Positions 38,319 through 48,220 of a stretch of DNA of 64,000 nt are shown here, piece by piece. Under the pieces are notes generated by a model. The model saw only the letters and a list, made by a program, of their open reading frames with translations, had not been told where the DNA came from and ran no database searches. Made by a program: the position numbers and the translations under genes. The DNA is taken from contig NZ_QANL01000003.1 in NCBI RefSeq assembly GCF_003067705.1, forward strand, positions 62,001-126,000, read 5' to 3'. The DNA comes from Planctomonas deserti (GTDB lineage Bacteria > Actinomycetota > Actinomycetes > Actinomycetales > Microbacteriaceae). The stretch's first letter is position 1, and each line of letters starts with the position of its first letter.

Positions 38319-39953
38319 ATGAGCTTTCTTGACTACGCGCCGGCCCCGGAGTCGACGTCCATCCTGAACCTGCGGTCCGAGTACGGCCTCTTCATCGACG
38401 GGGACTTCGTCGACGGCCACGGCACGCCGTTCGACACGATCTCCCCGGCCACCGAGAAGACCATCGCGCGCATCGCCACCGCGGACGCGCACGACGTCGA
38501 CCTCGCCGTCGCGGCCGCCCGGCGGGCCTACGACCGCACCTGGTCGCGCCTCTCCGGCGCGGATCGCGGCAAGTACCTCTTCCGCATCGCCCGCCTGGTG
38601 CAGGAGCGCAGCCGCGAGCTCGCGGTCGCCGAGAGCCTCGACAACGGCAAGCCGATCAAGGAGACCCGCGACGTCGACGTGCCCCTCGTCGCCGCCTGGT
38701 TCTTCTACTACGCCGGCTGGGCGGACAAGCTCGACCACGCGGGGCTCGGCGCGAACCCGCGCTCCCTCGGCGTCGCCGCGCAGGTCATCCCGTGGAACTT
38801 CCCGCTGCTGATGCTCGCCTGGAAGATCGCCCCCGCGCTCGCCGCGGGCAACACGGTCGTGCTCAAGTCCGCGGAGTCCACACCGCTCACCGCCCTGCTG
38901 TTCGCGGAGATCCTCCAGCAGGCCGAGCTGCCCGACGGCGTCGTCAACATCCTGAGCGGCGCGGGCGACACCGGCGCGACGCTGGTGAACCACGCCGACG
39001 TCGACAAGGTCGCCTTCACCGGATCCACCTCGGTCGGGCGCGCGATCGCCCGCTCGGTCGCCGGCACGCAGAAGAAGCTGACGCTGGAGCTCGGCGGCAA
39101 GGGCGCGAACATCGTGTTCGACGACGCGCCCATCGACCAGGCCATCGAGGGCATCATCAGTGGGATCTACTTCAACCAGGGCCAGGTGTGCTGCGCCGGC
39201 TCGCGCCTGCTCGTGCAGGAGAACGTGCACGACGAGGTCGTCGACCGGCTGAAGGCCCGGCTGTCCACGCTCCGCGTGGGCGACCCGCTCGACAAGAACA
39301 CTGACGTCGGCGCCATCAACTCCGCCGCCCAGCTGAAGCGCATCACCGAGCTCAGCGACATCGGCGAGCAGGAGGGCGCCGAGCGCTGGAGCCCCGAGTG
39401 CAACCTCCCCGAGAAGGGCTTCTGGTTCGCGCCGACCATCTTCACCAACGTGTCGACGAGCCACCGCATCGCCAGGGACGAGATCTTCGGTCCCGTGCTC
39501 TCCGTGCTCACCTTCCGCACGCCCGCCGAGGCCATCACCAAGGCGAACAACACGCCGTACGGGCTGTCGGCCGGCATCTGGAGCGACAAGGGCAGCCGCG
39601 TGCTCGCCGTCGCCGACCGCCTGCGCGCGGGTGTGATCTGGGCGAACACGTTCAACAGGTTCGACCCCTCGAGCCCCTTCGGCGGCTACAAGGAGAGCGG
39701 CTTCGGGCGCGAGGGCGGCCGTCACGGACTCGCCGCCTACCTGGCCCCGGCAGCGCGGCAGGCGCCGGGCGCCGTGCCCGTGTACGAGTCCGTCATCGAC
39801 GCCCCCGCGGCGCCTGCGGGGCCCGAACCGCTGCCGCCCGCCGAGCCGGCGATCCCGTCGCTCGCCGAGGCGCCCGCGATCGACGCCACCGCCACCTCGT
39901 CCAGCGCCTCCGCGACGGACGCCACCACCGCCGCAGAGGGGAACGTCCGATGA
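38319..39953 (+). CDS. Aldehyde dehydrogenase (complete)
   Basis: 544 residues. Catalytic Cys in GQVCCAGSRL near residue 290, general base in LELGGKGANIVF near 256, and the cofactor loop FTGSTSVGRAI. The last 55 residues after LAPAARQAPGA are an Ala/Pro-rich tail not needed for the fold. It starts 25 bases after deoC, so it probably oxidises the acetaldehyde that DeoC releases. It overlaps the following gene by four bases. Confidence 0.95.
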   Translation: MSFLDYAPAPESTSILNLRSEYGLFIDGDFVDGHGTPFDTISPATEKTIARIATADAHDVDLAVAAARRAYDRTWSRLSGADRGKYLFRIARLVQERSRELAVAESLDNGKPIKETRDVDVPLVAAWFFYYAGWADKLDHAGLGANPRSLGVAAQVIPWNFPLLMLAWKIAPALAAGNTVVLKSAESTPLTALLFAEILQQAELPDGVVNILSGAGDTGATLVNHADVDKVAFTGSTSVGRAIARSVAGTQKKLTLELGGKGANIVFDDAPIDQAIEGIISGIYFNQGQVCCAGSRLLVQENVHDEVVDRLKARLSTLRVGDPLDKNTDVGAINSAAQLKRITELSDIGEQEGAERWSPECNLPEKGFWFAPTIFTNVSTSHRIARDEIFGPVLSVLTFRTPAEAITKANNTPYGLSAGIWSDKGSRVLAVADRLRAGVIWANTFNRFDPSSPFGGYKESGFGREGGRHGLAAYLAPAARQAPGAVPVYESVIDAPAAPAGPEPLPPAEPAIPSLAEAPAIDATATSSSASATDATTAAEGNVR

Positions 39954-40813
39954 GCCGGCTCGCCATCCCGAAGACCTACAAGCTCTACATCGGCGGCAAG
40001 TTCCCGCGCAGCGAGTCCGGGCGCGTCTACGAGGTCACCACCAAGGAAGGGGCCTTCGTGGCCAACGCCGCCAAAGCCTCCCGCAAGGACGCGAGGGACG
40101 CCGTCGTCGCGGCCCGCGCCGCCCTCTCCGGCTGGTCCGGCGCGACCGGGTACAACCGCGGCCAGGTGCTGTACCGCATCGCCGAGCTGCTCGAGGGCCG
40201 CCGCGCGCAGTTCATCGACGAGATCGCCACGACCGAGGGCGTCACGCGCACCGCGGCCGAGGCGCAGGTCGACGAGGCCATCGACCGCTGGGTCTGGTAC
40301 GCCGGCTGGGCGGACAAGTACGCACAGGTCGCGGGCAGCGGCAACCCGGTGGCCGGCCCCTACTTCAACATCTCGGTCCCCGAGCCGACGGGCGTCGTCG
40401 CCGTCGTCGCCCCGCAGGCCGAGGGCTCGCTGCTCGGCTTCGTGAGCGCCGTCGCCCCCGCCCTCGTCGCGGGGAACACCGTCGTCGTGATCGCCTCCGA
40501 GCGCTACCCGCTCTCCGCGGTCAGCCTCAGCGAGGTGCTCGCGACGAGCGACGTTCCCGGCGGCGTGATCAACATCCTCACCGGATCGCCCGCCGAGATC
40601 GCGCCGTGGCTCGCCAGCCACGCCGACGTCAACGCGCTCGACCTGCTCGGCGCGGGGGAGCTGGACTGGGTGGACCTGCAGATCGCCGCAGCCGAGACGC
40701 TGAAGCGCGTGTCGCCGCCCGAGAACGGACCCGACGCGGGCGCGCCCCGGCTGGAGCGCATCACCGCGTTCACGGAGACGAAGACCGTGTGGCACACGAA
40801 GGGCCTCCTCTAG
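39950..40813 (+). CDS. Half-length aldehyde-dehydrogenase-like protein without the catalytic domain
   Basis: 287 residues that follow the first half of aldehyde dehydrogenases: KTYKLYIGGKFPRSESGRVY, AAKASRKDARDAVVAARAAL, YAGWADKYAQVAGSGNPVAG and TGVVAVVAPQ. The sequence then keeps the region up to VNILTGSPAEI but stops before the FTGS loop, the glutamate and the catalytic cysteine. The end (RITAFTETKTVWHTKGLL) is conserved-looking rather than random, so this seems a stable pseudoenzyme, perhaps pairing with the complete enzyme whose gene it overlaps. Confidence 0.88.
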   Translation: MSRLAIPKTYKLYIGGKFPRSESGRVYEVTTKEGAFVANAAKASRKDARDAVVAARAALSGWSGATGYNRGQVLYRIAELLEGRRAQFIDEIATTEGVTRTAAEAQVDEAIDRWVWYAGWADKYAQVAGSGNPVAGPYFNISVPEPTGVVAVVAPQAEGSLLGFVSAVAPALVAGNTVVVIASERYPLSAVSLSEVLATSDVPGGVINILTGSPAEIAPWLASHADVNALDLLGAGELDWVDLQIAAAETLKRVSPPENGPDAGAPRLERITAFTETKTVWHTKGLL

Positions 40814-40870
40814 CCCGCCCCTGCCCTTTAGCCCTGCCCTTCCGCCCTGCTGCTCCCGCCCCGGTCCTTT

Positions 40871-40941
40871 CGCCCCTGCCCAGGCAGGAGGATCCTGCCC
40901 AGTTATAAGCTGCGCACGATCCTCGTGCCTGGGCAGGGGCG
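40871..40941. repeat. Long perfect-armed hairpin element after the deoC operon
   Basis: CGCCCCTGCCCAGGCA at 40871-40886 is the exact inverse of TGCCTGGGCAGGGGCG at 40926-40941. Inside, GAGGATC at 40888-40894 pairs with GATCCTC at 40918-40924, giving a 24-position stem with one mismatch and a 23-base loop. It may end the operon or be a small dispersed element. Confidence 0.8.
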
Positions 40942-41055
40942 AGCGTGTACTGCGGCACCGACGCGAATTCCTCCCCGGTGTGTCGAGAACGCGTGGTCGG
41001 CTCCGACCACCAGGTGAGAGCGCCCGACGGGGGCGCCCAACGCGAGGAGTACGAG

Positions 41056-41415
41056 ATGAAGTACATGCTGATGATGTTCGGGTCGTCCGAGGGGATGGGG
41101 GAGTCGGCGTCGCCGGAGTGGATCCGCGAGATGATCGGCTTCATGAAGGCGCTCGACGAGGACCTGACGCAGCGCGGCGAGATGGTGTTCAACGCCGGAC
41201 TCGCCGACGGGAGCACCGCGAAGACCGTGCGCGTCGAGGGCGGGCTCCCGGTCGCGACCGACGGCCCGTTCGCGGAGGCGAAGGAGTCGCTCATCGGCTT
41301 CTGGATCGTCGACGTCGCGAGCGAGGAGCGCGTCGTCGAGCTCGCGGGGAGCATCGCGAAGTACTCGGGCGTCGTCGAGGTGCGCCGCACCGCGGACGCG
41401 CCGCCGGAGTTCTGA
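41056..41415 (+). CDS. YCII/DGPF-domain protein, second copy
   Basis: 119 residues, start MKYMLMMFGSSEG with GAGGAG upstream. The motif VATDGPFAEAKESLIGFWIV near residues 66-85 defines the DGPF family. It lies 58 bases before an ECF-type sigma factor, repeating the arrangement at 728-2487, though the two DGPF proteins are clearly different in sequence. Confidence 0.9.
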   Translation: MKYMLMMFGSSEGMGESASPEWIREMIGFMKALDEDLTQRGEMVFNAGLADGSTAKTVRVEGGLPVATDGPFAEAKESLIGFWIVDVASEERVVELAGSIAKYSGVVEVRRTADAPPEF

Positions 41416-41473
41416 TCACGGCGACGCGGCCCGCTATGGAGACCTGCGTCGACACGGTGCCCGAAGGCCGGTC

Positions 41474-42711
<1,238 letters not shown>

Positions 42712-42712
<1 letters not shown>

Positions 42713-42735
42713 TCCTGCCTGCCCCGGGGCAGGAT
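42712..42735 (+). terminator. Hairpin at the end of the second sigma gene
   Basis: ATCCTGCC (42712-42719) pairs with GGCAGGAT (42728-42735) around an 8-base loop, directly at the stop codon. No T-run. Confidence 0.5.
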
Positions 42736-42842
42736 CGGGCCCTGAGGCAGCGGACGCCGGGTCGCGCCGAGCGAGTCGTCCATGGCCGGATCCCCGAATG
42801 CACTGCGAGGTCGCTCCCAGCGCCGAGTCCTAGGGTGGCGGA

Positions 42843-44378
42843 ATGAGCGAAGCGGCCACCCGAACCGAGTCCAAGCTGGTGCTCGTCACCGGCGCCACCG
42901 GGTACATCGGGGGCAGGCTCGCGCCGCGACTGCTCGAGGCCGGCTACCGGGTGCGCGTGCTGGTGCGCAGCCCCGAGAAGCTCGCCGACGTGCCGTGGGC
43001 CGACCAGGTGGAGGTCGTGCGCGGCGACCTCGGCGACCCGGCGTCCCTGGCCACCGCGACGGCCGGCGTCGACCTGCTCTACTACCTCGTGCACAGCATG
43101 GGCGCCAAGGGCGACTTCGAGGCGACCGAGCGCACCGCCGCGCGGAACGTCGCCCTGGCCGCACGCGTGGCCGGCGTGAAGCGCATCGTCTACCTCGGCG
43201 GGCTGCACCCCGCCACCGGCACGCTGTCGAAGCACCTGCGCTCCCGGCGCGAGGTGGGCGAGGTGCTGCTCACCTCGGGCGTGCCCACGGTCGCCCTCCA
43301 GGCCGGCGTCATCATCGGGTCGGGTTCGGCCTCGTTCGAGATGATCCGGCACCTCACCGAGGTGCTCCCGTACATGCCGGCGCCCTACTGGGTGCGCAAC
43401 CACATCCAGCCCATCGCCGTGCGCGACGTGCTCTACTACCTCCTCGCGGCGGCCGGGCTGCCCGACGACGTGAACCGCACCTTCGACATCGGCGGGCCCG
43501 ACGTCCTGCGGTACGGCCAGATGATGAACGGCTACGCCGTGGAGGCGGGCCTCAAGCAGCGGCCGATCGCGTCCATCCCCGTGTTCGCGCCCCGGCTCGC
43601 CGCCCACTGGGTGAACGTCGTCACGCCGATCCCGCGTCGCCTTGCGGTGCCGATCATCGAGTCCCTGCAGTACGACTGCGTCGCCCTCGAGCACGACATC
43701 CGGGACCTGATCCCTGACCCGGAGGGCGGCCTCTCGAGCTACCGGGACTCGGTGCGGCTGGCGCTCGGCAAGGAGCGCGCCGGCGAGGTGGAGACGAGCT
43801 GGCAGAACTCGTCGGTCATGGACGCGCCGAGCGACCCGCTGCCGAGCGACCCGGAGTGGGCGGGGCACACGGTCTACACCGACGTCAAGCAGCGCCGGAC
43901 CAACGCGCCGGTGGAGGAGCTCTGGCGGGTCATCGAGAGCATCGGCGGCGACAACGGCTGGTACTCGCTCCCCGTGGCCTGGGCCGCGCGCGGCTGGATG
44001 GACAAGATGGTCGGTGGGGTGGGCCTGCGTCGTGGCCGCCGCAACCAGGAGCACCTGCAGGCGGGCGACGCGCTCGACTTCTGGCGCGTCGAGGCGATCG
44101 AGCGAGGCCGCCTGCTCCGGCTCCGCGCCGAGATGAAGCTCCCGGGCCTCGCGTGGCTCGAGCTGCGAAGCGAGCCGGACGGCGCCGGCGGCTCTCTCTA
44201 CTACCAGCGGGCCGTGTTCTTCCCGCGGGGACTCGGCGGGCGGCTGTACTGGCTCTCGATCCTCCCGTTCCACGGCGTGATCTTCACCGACATGGCGAAC
44301 CGCATCACGGCGACGGCGGCCCGCCAGGCCCACGTCGAATCCGTCCGCTCCCTCTCGGAGTCCCCGGCAGCGGTCTAG
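42843..44378 (+). CDS. SDR-type NAD(P)-binding protein fused to a DUF2867 domain
   Basis: 511 residues. Residues 10-260 are an extended/atypical SDR Rossmann domain: LVTGATGYIGGRLAPRLLEA, VRVLVRSPEKL, VDLLYYLVHSMG. Residues 330-500 are a DUF2867/SRPBCC-like domain (RRTNAPVEELWRVIESIGGD, GWYSLPVAWAARGWMDKMVG, RAVFFPRGLGG). This two-domain layout is common in actinobacteria but its reaction is not known. The gene stands alone. Confidence 0.88.
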   Translation: MSEAATRTESKLVLVTGATGYIGGRLAPRLLEAGYRVRVLVRSPEKLADVPWADQVEVVRGDLGDPASLATATAGVDLLYYLVHSMGAKGDFEATERTAARNVALAARVAGVKRIVYLGGLHPATGTLSKHLRSRREVGEVLLTSGVPTVALQAGVIIGSGSASFEMIRHLTEVLPYMPAPYWVRNHIQPIAVRDVLYYLLAAAGLPDDVNRTFDIGGPDVLRYGQMMNGYAVEAGLKQRPIASIPVFAPRLAAHWVNVVTPIPRRLAVPIIESLQYDCVALEHDIRDLIPDPEGGLSSYRDSVRLALGKERAGEVETSWQNSSVMDAPSDPLPSDPEWAGHTVYTDVKQRRTNAPVEELWRVIESIGGDNGWYSLPVAWAARGWMDKMVGGVGLRRGRRNQEHLQAGDALDFWRVEAIERGRLLRLRAEMKLPGLAWLELRSEPDGAGGSLYYQRAVFFPRGLGGRLYWLSILPFHGVIFTDMANRITATAARQAHVESVRSLSESPAAV

Positions 44379-44404
44379 CGGCGGGGAAGAGGCGCGCCGT
44401 ACTG

Positions 44405-44526
44405 GATGCAGGCTCCGCCAGGCGCGACACAGGCTCGTCCACGCGCAACGCAGGCTCCCTCACAGCCGCCGTCGCGTGGATACGGGGCCGGCACCGGTGC
44501 AGAGCCGCTCGCAGCCTGTGTTGCGA
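44405..44526. repeat. Dispersed intergenic element, family A, copy 2
   Basis: Shares with 20424-20530 the exact words CAGGCTCCCTCACA (44451-44464) and GCCTGTGTTGCGA (44514-44526) at the same 63-base offset, while the bases between differ. ACACAGGCTC (44427-44436) can pair with AGCCTGTGT (44513-44521). It lies between convergent genes, as does copy 1. Confidence 0.75.
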
Positions 44527-44540
44527 CGGGAGGGCCTGCG

Positions 44541-46424
44541 TCAGGAACGCGAGGGTCTCGGGTCTCGCGACCGCGAGCGCCGGCGGAGGAGGATCCCCGC
44601 GCCCAGCATCAGCCCTCCGAGCAGCACCGCCGACGAGGGGTCGGAAGTTCCACCGGTGTCGGCGAGGTGCCTCGCGCTGTTGCTGCTCTCGTCCGACGTG
44701 GTGAGCGGAGATTGCGATCGGTGGGGGTGGTCCCGGCCGCTGAACAGGGGTGCGCGCACGACCGGGCCGCCGTCCGGACGCGGGGTGATGGGTGCGGGCG
44801 GCGTGACCGGCTGCCCCGCCTCGAGCGGCGGCACCGGTGGAAGCTGCGGAACGACAGGAGGAATCGGGCCGGTGCCCATGACGATGGACAGGTTGTCGAC
44901 CGTCGTGCTCGTGCTGGGAAGGACGATCCTCGTCGCACCGGCCTGATCCGGAGAGCGCACGTACCACTGCGGGGTCAGAACCGTGTTGAGGAGGCCGGCT
45001 TCGAAGCGCGCGGTGTACGAACCCGGCGTCAGGCCCCACACCTCGAAGAGGCCACCCGGCTCGACCGAGGCCACCGCTGCCGGGACGTCGGGGGCGGCAT
45101 CTTGGTAGAGGTACACCCGCCCGCGCACCACCGCTTCACCGCTCTCCGTCGATATGACGCCACGGATGCGGGCCCCGGCCGGGAAGGTGACGTCCAAGCC
45201 GGTCAGCACGTCGCCGTTCCGAAGGATCACCGGCACCGGTGGCCGCACCTGCGGGCTGTTGGAGAAGGGCCAGGCCCTGCCGATGCCCTCGACCTGTATG
45301 AACAGTTGCCAGGCATCCTCCCGCATTGTGACCGACCAGGGGACGGAGGTGTCGCCCTCCGGGATGAGGCCTTCCGCAACACGCAACTCTCTATGGTGCA
45401 GGTCCACCACGTAGACGAAGAATGATCGTGGTTCGCCCGCCGGGACCCGAATCGTCCCCGAGAGCCTGGGGTGCTCCGGTACCTCTCGTATCGAGTGCGA
45501 TTCACCGGTCTGCAGCGTTACGCACGTTCCGTGCGGCCTGTACGGCGGGCTGTCGCCCAGAGTGACGATCTGGAGTGGGCGATTCATGGGCACTTCGACG
45601 GAGAAGTCATAGCCCTTGACCACGATCTCCGGAAACTCGTCCGATTCTTCGACCTCACTCGTGTCGCAGTACTTCCATCGAACAGTGGCGCCACCGCTCC
45701 CCGGGATGACTCCGACGATGGTCGGAGGGGCACCCAGGAGCACATCGACATCGGTCACATGCTGGGCAGGTCCGGGACGGACTGTCACGGCTGTTGCCGC
45801 CTCCGGGTCGGAGACGCCGCCGAGATAGATCGAGCCGTACAGTCCTCGGAACTCGATGAGGTAGTCGCCGGGTGGCAGATCACGGATCGAGTACGCGTCG
45901 GTGCCCGTGAGGGCCTCGTCCGCAGCGTGAACGGCACCCGATGCGATGTCCACTGCTCGCACCGAGTAGGGCCTGAGCCAGCTGTCGTGCCCCGCACGGG
46001 CCGTGCCGGACACCGACGACAACTGGTGAGACGTGAGGTCCTTCCCACCTTCGGAGGGAGGGGACACCACGGGGCCGGAAGTCGGAGTGGGCGCAGGGGC
46101 GGGAGCAGGCGCAGGGATGGGAACGGAGATTGGCTCCTGCTCGGGAGCGGGAGCGGGAGCGGGAGCGGGAGCGGGAGCGGGAGTGGGCGTGGGCTCCGGG
46201 GTGAACGCGGGCGCCGAGGTGGGAGACGGCGTGGGCAGCGGTGCCGTCACCTCGTCCCCGGTGGCGTCGGGCGCCTCCTCGCTGATGCCGGCCACCGTCG
46301 CCGCGCCGTGCTCGGCGGGCTCGCCAGACGGCTGCGGTTCGCCGGCCATGCCGGTCAGCATCAGGAGGGCCGCGACCCCGGCCGCCACGCGCCCCGTTCT
46401 CGACGCCGATCGCCACGGATCCAT
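44541..46424 (-). CDS. Secreted, sortase-anchored surface protein with Pro/Ala stalk and carboxypeptidase-regulatory-like repeats
   Basis: 627 residues from the ATG at 46424 (GGAAGGG upstream); a GTG at 46454 is possible. Signal peptide at residues 1-30. Residues 60-125 are a Thr/Pro/Ala stalk with a PA dipeptide run. The middle has several beta-sandwich modules with phrases like YSIRDLPPGDYLIEFRG, SGTIRVPAGEPRSFFVYVV and LFEVWGLTPGSYTARFEAG, as in CarboxypepD_reg/SpaA-like repeats. The end has LADTGG, a membrane helix (AVLLGGLMLGAGILL) and basic residues: an LAxTG signal for a class E sortase. The sortase is not in the window. Adhesion or envelope function is likely. Confidence 0.85.
   Translation of the reverse strand: MDPWRSASRTGRVAAGVAALLMLTGMAGEPQPSGEPAEHGAATVAGISEEAPDATGDEVTAPLPTPSPTSAPAFTPEPTPTPAPAPAPAPAPAPEQEPISVPIPAPAPAPAPTPTSGPVVSPPSEGGKDLTSHQLSSVSGTARAGHDSWLRPYSVRAVDIASGAVHAADEALTGTDAYSIRDLPPGDYLIEFRGLYGSIYLGGVSDPEAATAVTVRPGPAQHVTDVDVLLGAPPTIVGVIPGSGGATVRWKYCDTSEVEESDEFPEIVVKGYDFSVEVPMNRPLQIVTLGDSPPYRPHGTCVTLQTGESHSIREVPEHPRLSGTIRVPAGEPRSFFVYVVDLHHRELRVAEGLIPEGDTSVPWSVTMREDAWQLFIQVEGIGRAWPFSNSPQVRPPVPVILRNGDVLTGLDVTFPAGARIRGVISTESGEAVVRGRVYLYQDAAPDVPAAVASVEPGGLFEVWGLTPGSYTARFEAGLLNTVLTPQWYVRSPDQAGATRIVLPSTSTTVDNLSIVMGTGPIPPVVPQLPPVPPLEAGQPVTPPAPITPRPDGGPVVRAPLFSGRDHPHRSQSPLTTSDESSNSARHLADTGGTSDPSSAVLLGGLMLGAGILLRRRSRSRDPRPSRS
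46140..46192. repeat. In-frame hexanucleotide repeat in the surface-protein gene
   Basis: About six tandem copies of GGGAGC with small variants encode the PAPAPA run of the stalk. Length changes here would keep the frame and only lengthen or shorten the stalk. Confidence 0.75.
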
Positions 46425-46563
46425 GTCGCGCCACCCTTCCGCCCGCCGGTACACCTCCGCTCACACTGGCACCGCGCGGCATGCGGCTAGCCGGTACTCA
46501 GCGGTTCCGACCGACGAATCCGGCACAGCTCGGCGTGTGAGCCACGCCCATAGCGGCCGCGGC

Positions 46564-47226
46564 TCACGCGCCGCGCAGGAGGGCCTTCACCTCGGCGTCC
46601 GTCGTCTGGTCGAACCGCACGTAGGCCTGCCCGACCGCCCAGAAGGGCTCCGGCACCCAGGCGCACTCGAGGTCGTCCGCCATCGCCTCGATCTCGCGGC
46701 AGCTGTCCCGCGCCCCGACCGGCACCGCGGCGACCACCCAGGCCGGGTTCACCGCGCGGACGGCGGTGATCGCGGCCCGCATCGTCGCGCCCGTCGCGAG
46801 GCCGTCGTCGACCAGCATCACCGTCGCGCCCTCGAGCCGGAGCGGCGGCCGGTCGCCCCGGTACTCCCGCTGCCGCCGGGCGAGCTCCACGCGCTCGCGC
46901 TCCTCCACGCGGGCGAAGGCGCCGGAAGACCTCGAGGATGCGTCCGTGAGCGTGCGGAGCACATGCGGATTCGTGACCGTGACGATCTCGCCGGCCACGG
47001 CCGCGATCGCGCCCATCGCCACCTCCGACTGCGAGGGCAGGCCGAGCTTGCGCGCCACGAGCACGTCGAGCGGGGCGTCCAGCACCGCGGCGACCTCGGC
47101 GGCGACCGGGACGCCGCCGCGGGGCAGGCCGAGCACGATCAGCCCGGAAACGTCACGGTAGCGGTGGAGCCGGGCGGCGAGCTCGCGGCCGGCCTCTCCC
47201 CGGTCCGCGTAGGGCGTGCCCCGCAT
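46564..47226 (-). CDS. Phosphoribosyltransferase-domain protein
   Basis: 220 residues. PRPP-binding loop VMLVDDGLATGATMRAAI near residues 134-151 and N-terminal GLPRGGVPVAAEVAAVLDAP. The extra segment with LDVLVARKLGLPSQSEVAMG is characteristic of a subfamily found next to dienelactone hydrolase genes or alone in actinobacteria. Substrate base unknown. The gene is monocistronic, divergent from the SGNH hydrolase. Confidence 0.9.
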   Translation of the reverse strand: MRGTPYADRGEAGRELAARLHRYRDVSGLIVLGLPRGGVPVAAEVAAVLDAPLDVLVARKLGLPSQSEVAMGAIAAVAGEIVTVTNPHVLRTLTDASSRSSGAFARVEERERVELARRQREYRGDRPPLRLEGATVMLVDDGLATGATMRAAITAVRAVNPAWVVAAVPVGARDSCREIEAMADDLECAWVPEPFWAVGQAYVRFDQTTDAEVKALLRGA

Positions 47227-47395
47227 GGTCCTCCTCCGGTCGAGGGGTGCGGCACGGAAATCCCGTCCGCACCGGCACCTTACGCCGCCGTCGTTTCGGC
47301 GGTCCAGGCCCGGGTCCAGGTCCCGCGTCCGGGCCGGGGCGCTCGCGCTTGCCGCTCATTCAGCGGAGAATGAAGGCAACGTGGGAAGGCAGGCT

Positions 47396-48139
47396 ATGAC
47401 TGACGAGGACACGACGGACGGCACGGTCGCCGCGCAGACGGCGGACGCGGCGACGACAGACGGGGAGCGGGCAATGAAGCCCACGGTATTTCTAGGCGAC
47501 AGCATCACCGAGGCGGGCCGCTGGACCGAGTGGTTCCCGGAGCTCGAGACGGTGAACCTGGGCATCGCCGGGGAGACCACGGACGACGTGGTGGCCCGGC
47601 TGCAGGACGTGATCGACGCCGACCCGGGCACCGTCGTGGTGCTCGTGGGCACGAACGACATCGGCCGGCGGCGGCGGAGCACGGAGTACATCGGCCGCAA
47701 CATCGAGACGATCCTGGTGGAGCTGCGCAAGCACCTGCCCGAGGCGCGCATCATCCTGCAGTCGGTGATGCCGCGGACGAAGGACTTCGCGCGCGGCGTC
47801 CACGAGATCAACGTCCACATCCGTCAGTTCGCTGCGGTCGCGACGGCGCGGGCGGAATGGCTGGACCTGTGGCCGGTGCTGGCGGAGCCCGACGGGTCGC
47901 TCTCGCCGAAGTACAGCGACGACGGGCTGCACCTCAACGAGGCCGGTTACCAGGCCTGGGTCGAGGCGCTTCGTCCGGTGCTGCTCCGGAAGGACGGCGG
48001 CCAGGGGCACTCCGACGGCCGCGGCGGCGCCGGACGGGCGGGTGAGTTCGACGGCGAGTCGCAGCAGGGCGTGGATCCGATGATCGAGCGCAGGCGCCAG
48101 TCGGAGTCCGTCGTCACGTCGAACCCGGATCGCCCCTAG
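47396..48139 (+). CDS. SGNH/GDSL-family esterase or lipase
   Basis: 247 residues from the ATG at 47396, with GGAAGGC in front. Block I VFLGDSITEAGRW carries the nucleophile Ser; block II is NLGIAGETTDDV; block III is VVLVGTNDIG with the oxyanion Asn; block V is DDGLHLNEAGYQAW with Asp and His. No signal peptide, so cytosolic. The 25-residue N-terminal leader and 45-residue tail are unstructured. The family hydrolyses esters of sugars or lipids. Confidence 0.92.
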   Translation: MTDEDTTDGTVAAQTADAATTDGERAMKPTVFLGDSITEAGRWTEWFPELETVNLGIAGETTDDVVARLQDVIDADPGTVVVLVGTNDIGRRRRSTEYIGRNIETILVELRKHLPEARIILQSVMPRTKDFARGVHEINVHIRQFAAVATARAEWLDLWPVLAEPDGSLSPKYSDDGLHLNEAGYQAWVEALRPVLLRKDGGQGHSDGRGGAGRAGEFDGESQQGVDPMIERRRQSESVVTSNPDRP

Positions 48140-48220
48140 CTGCGTCGTCCGGCGTCGCGCTCGCCGCGACGTCGCGGCGTCGCGGCGTCGTGTGTGCACG
48201 CAGCCGGTCGCCGGATGTCC

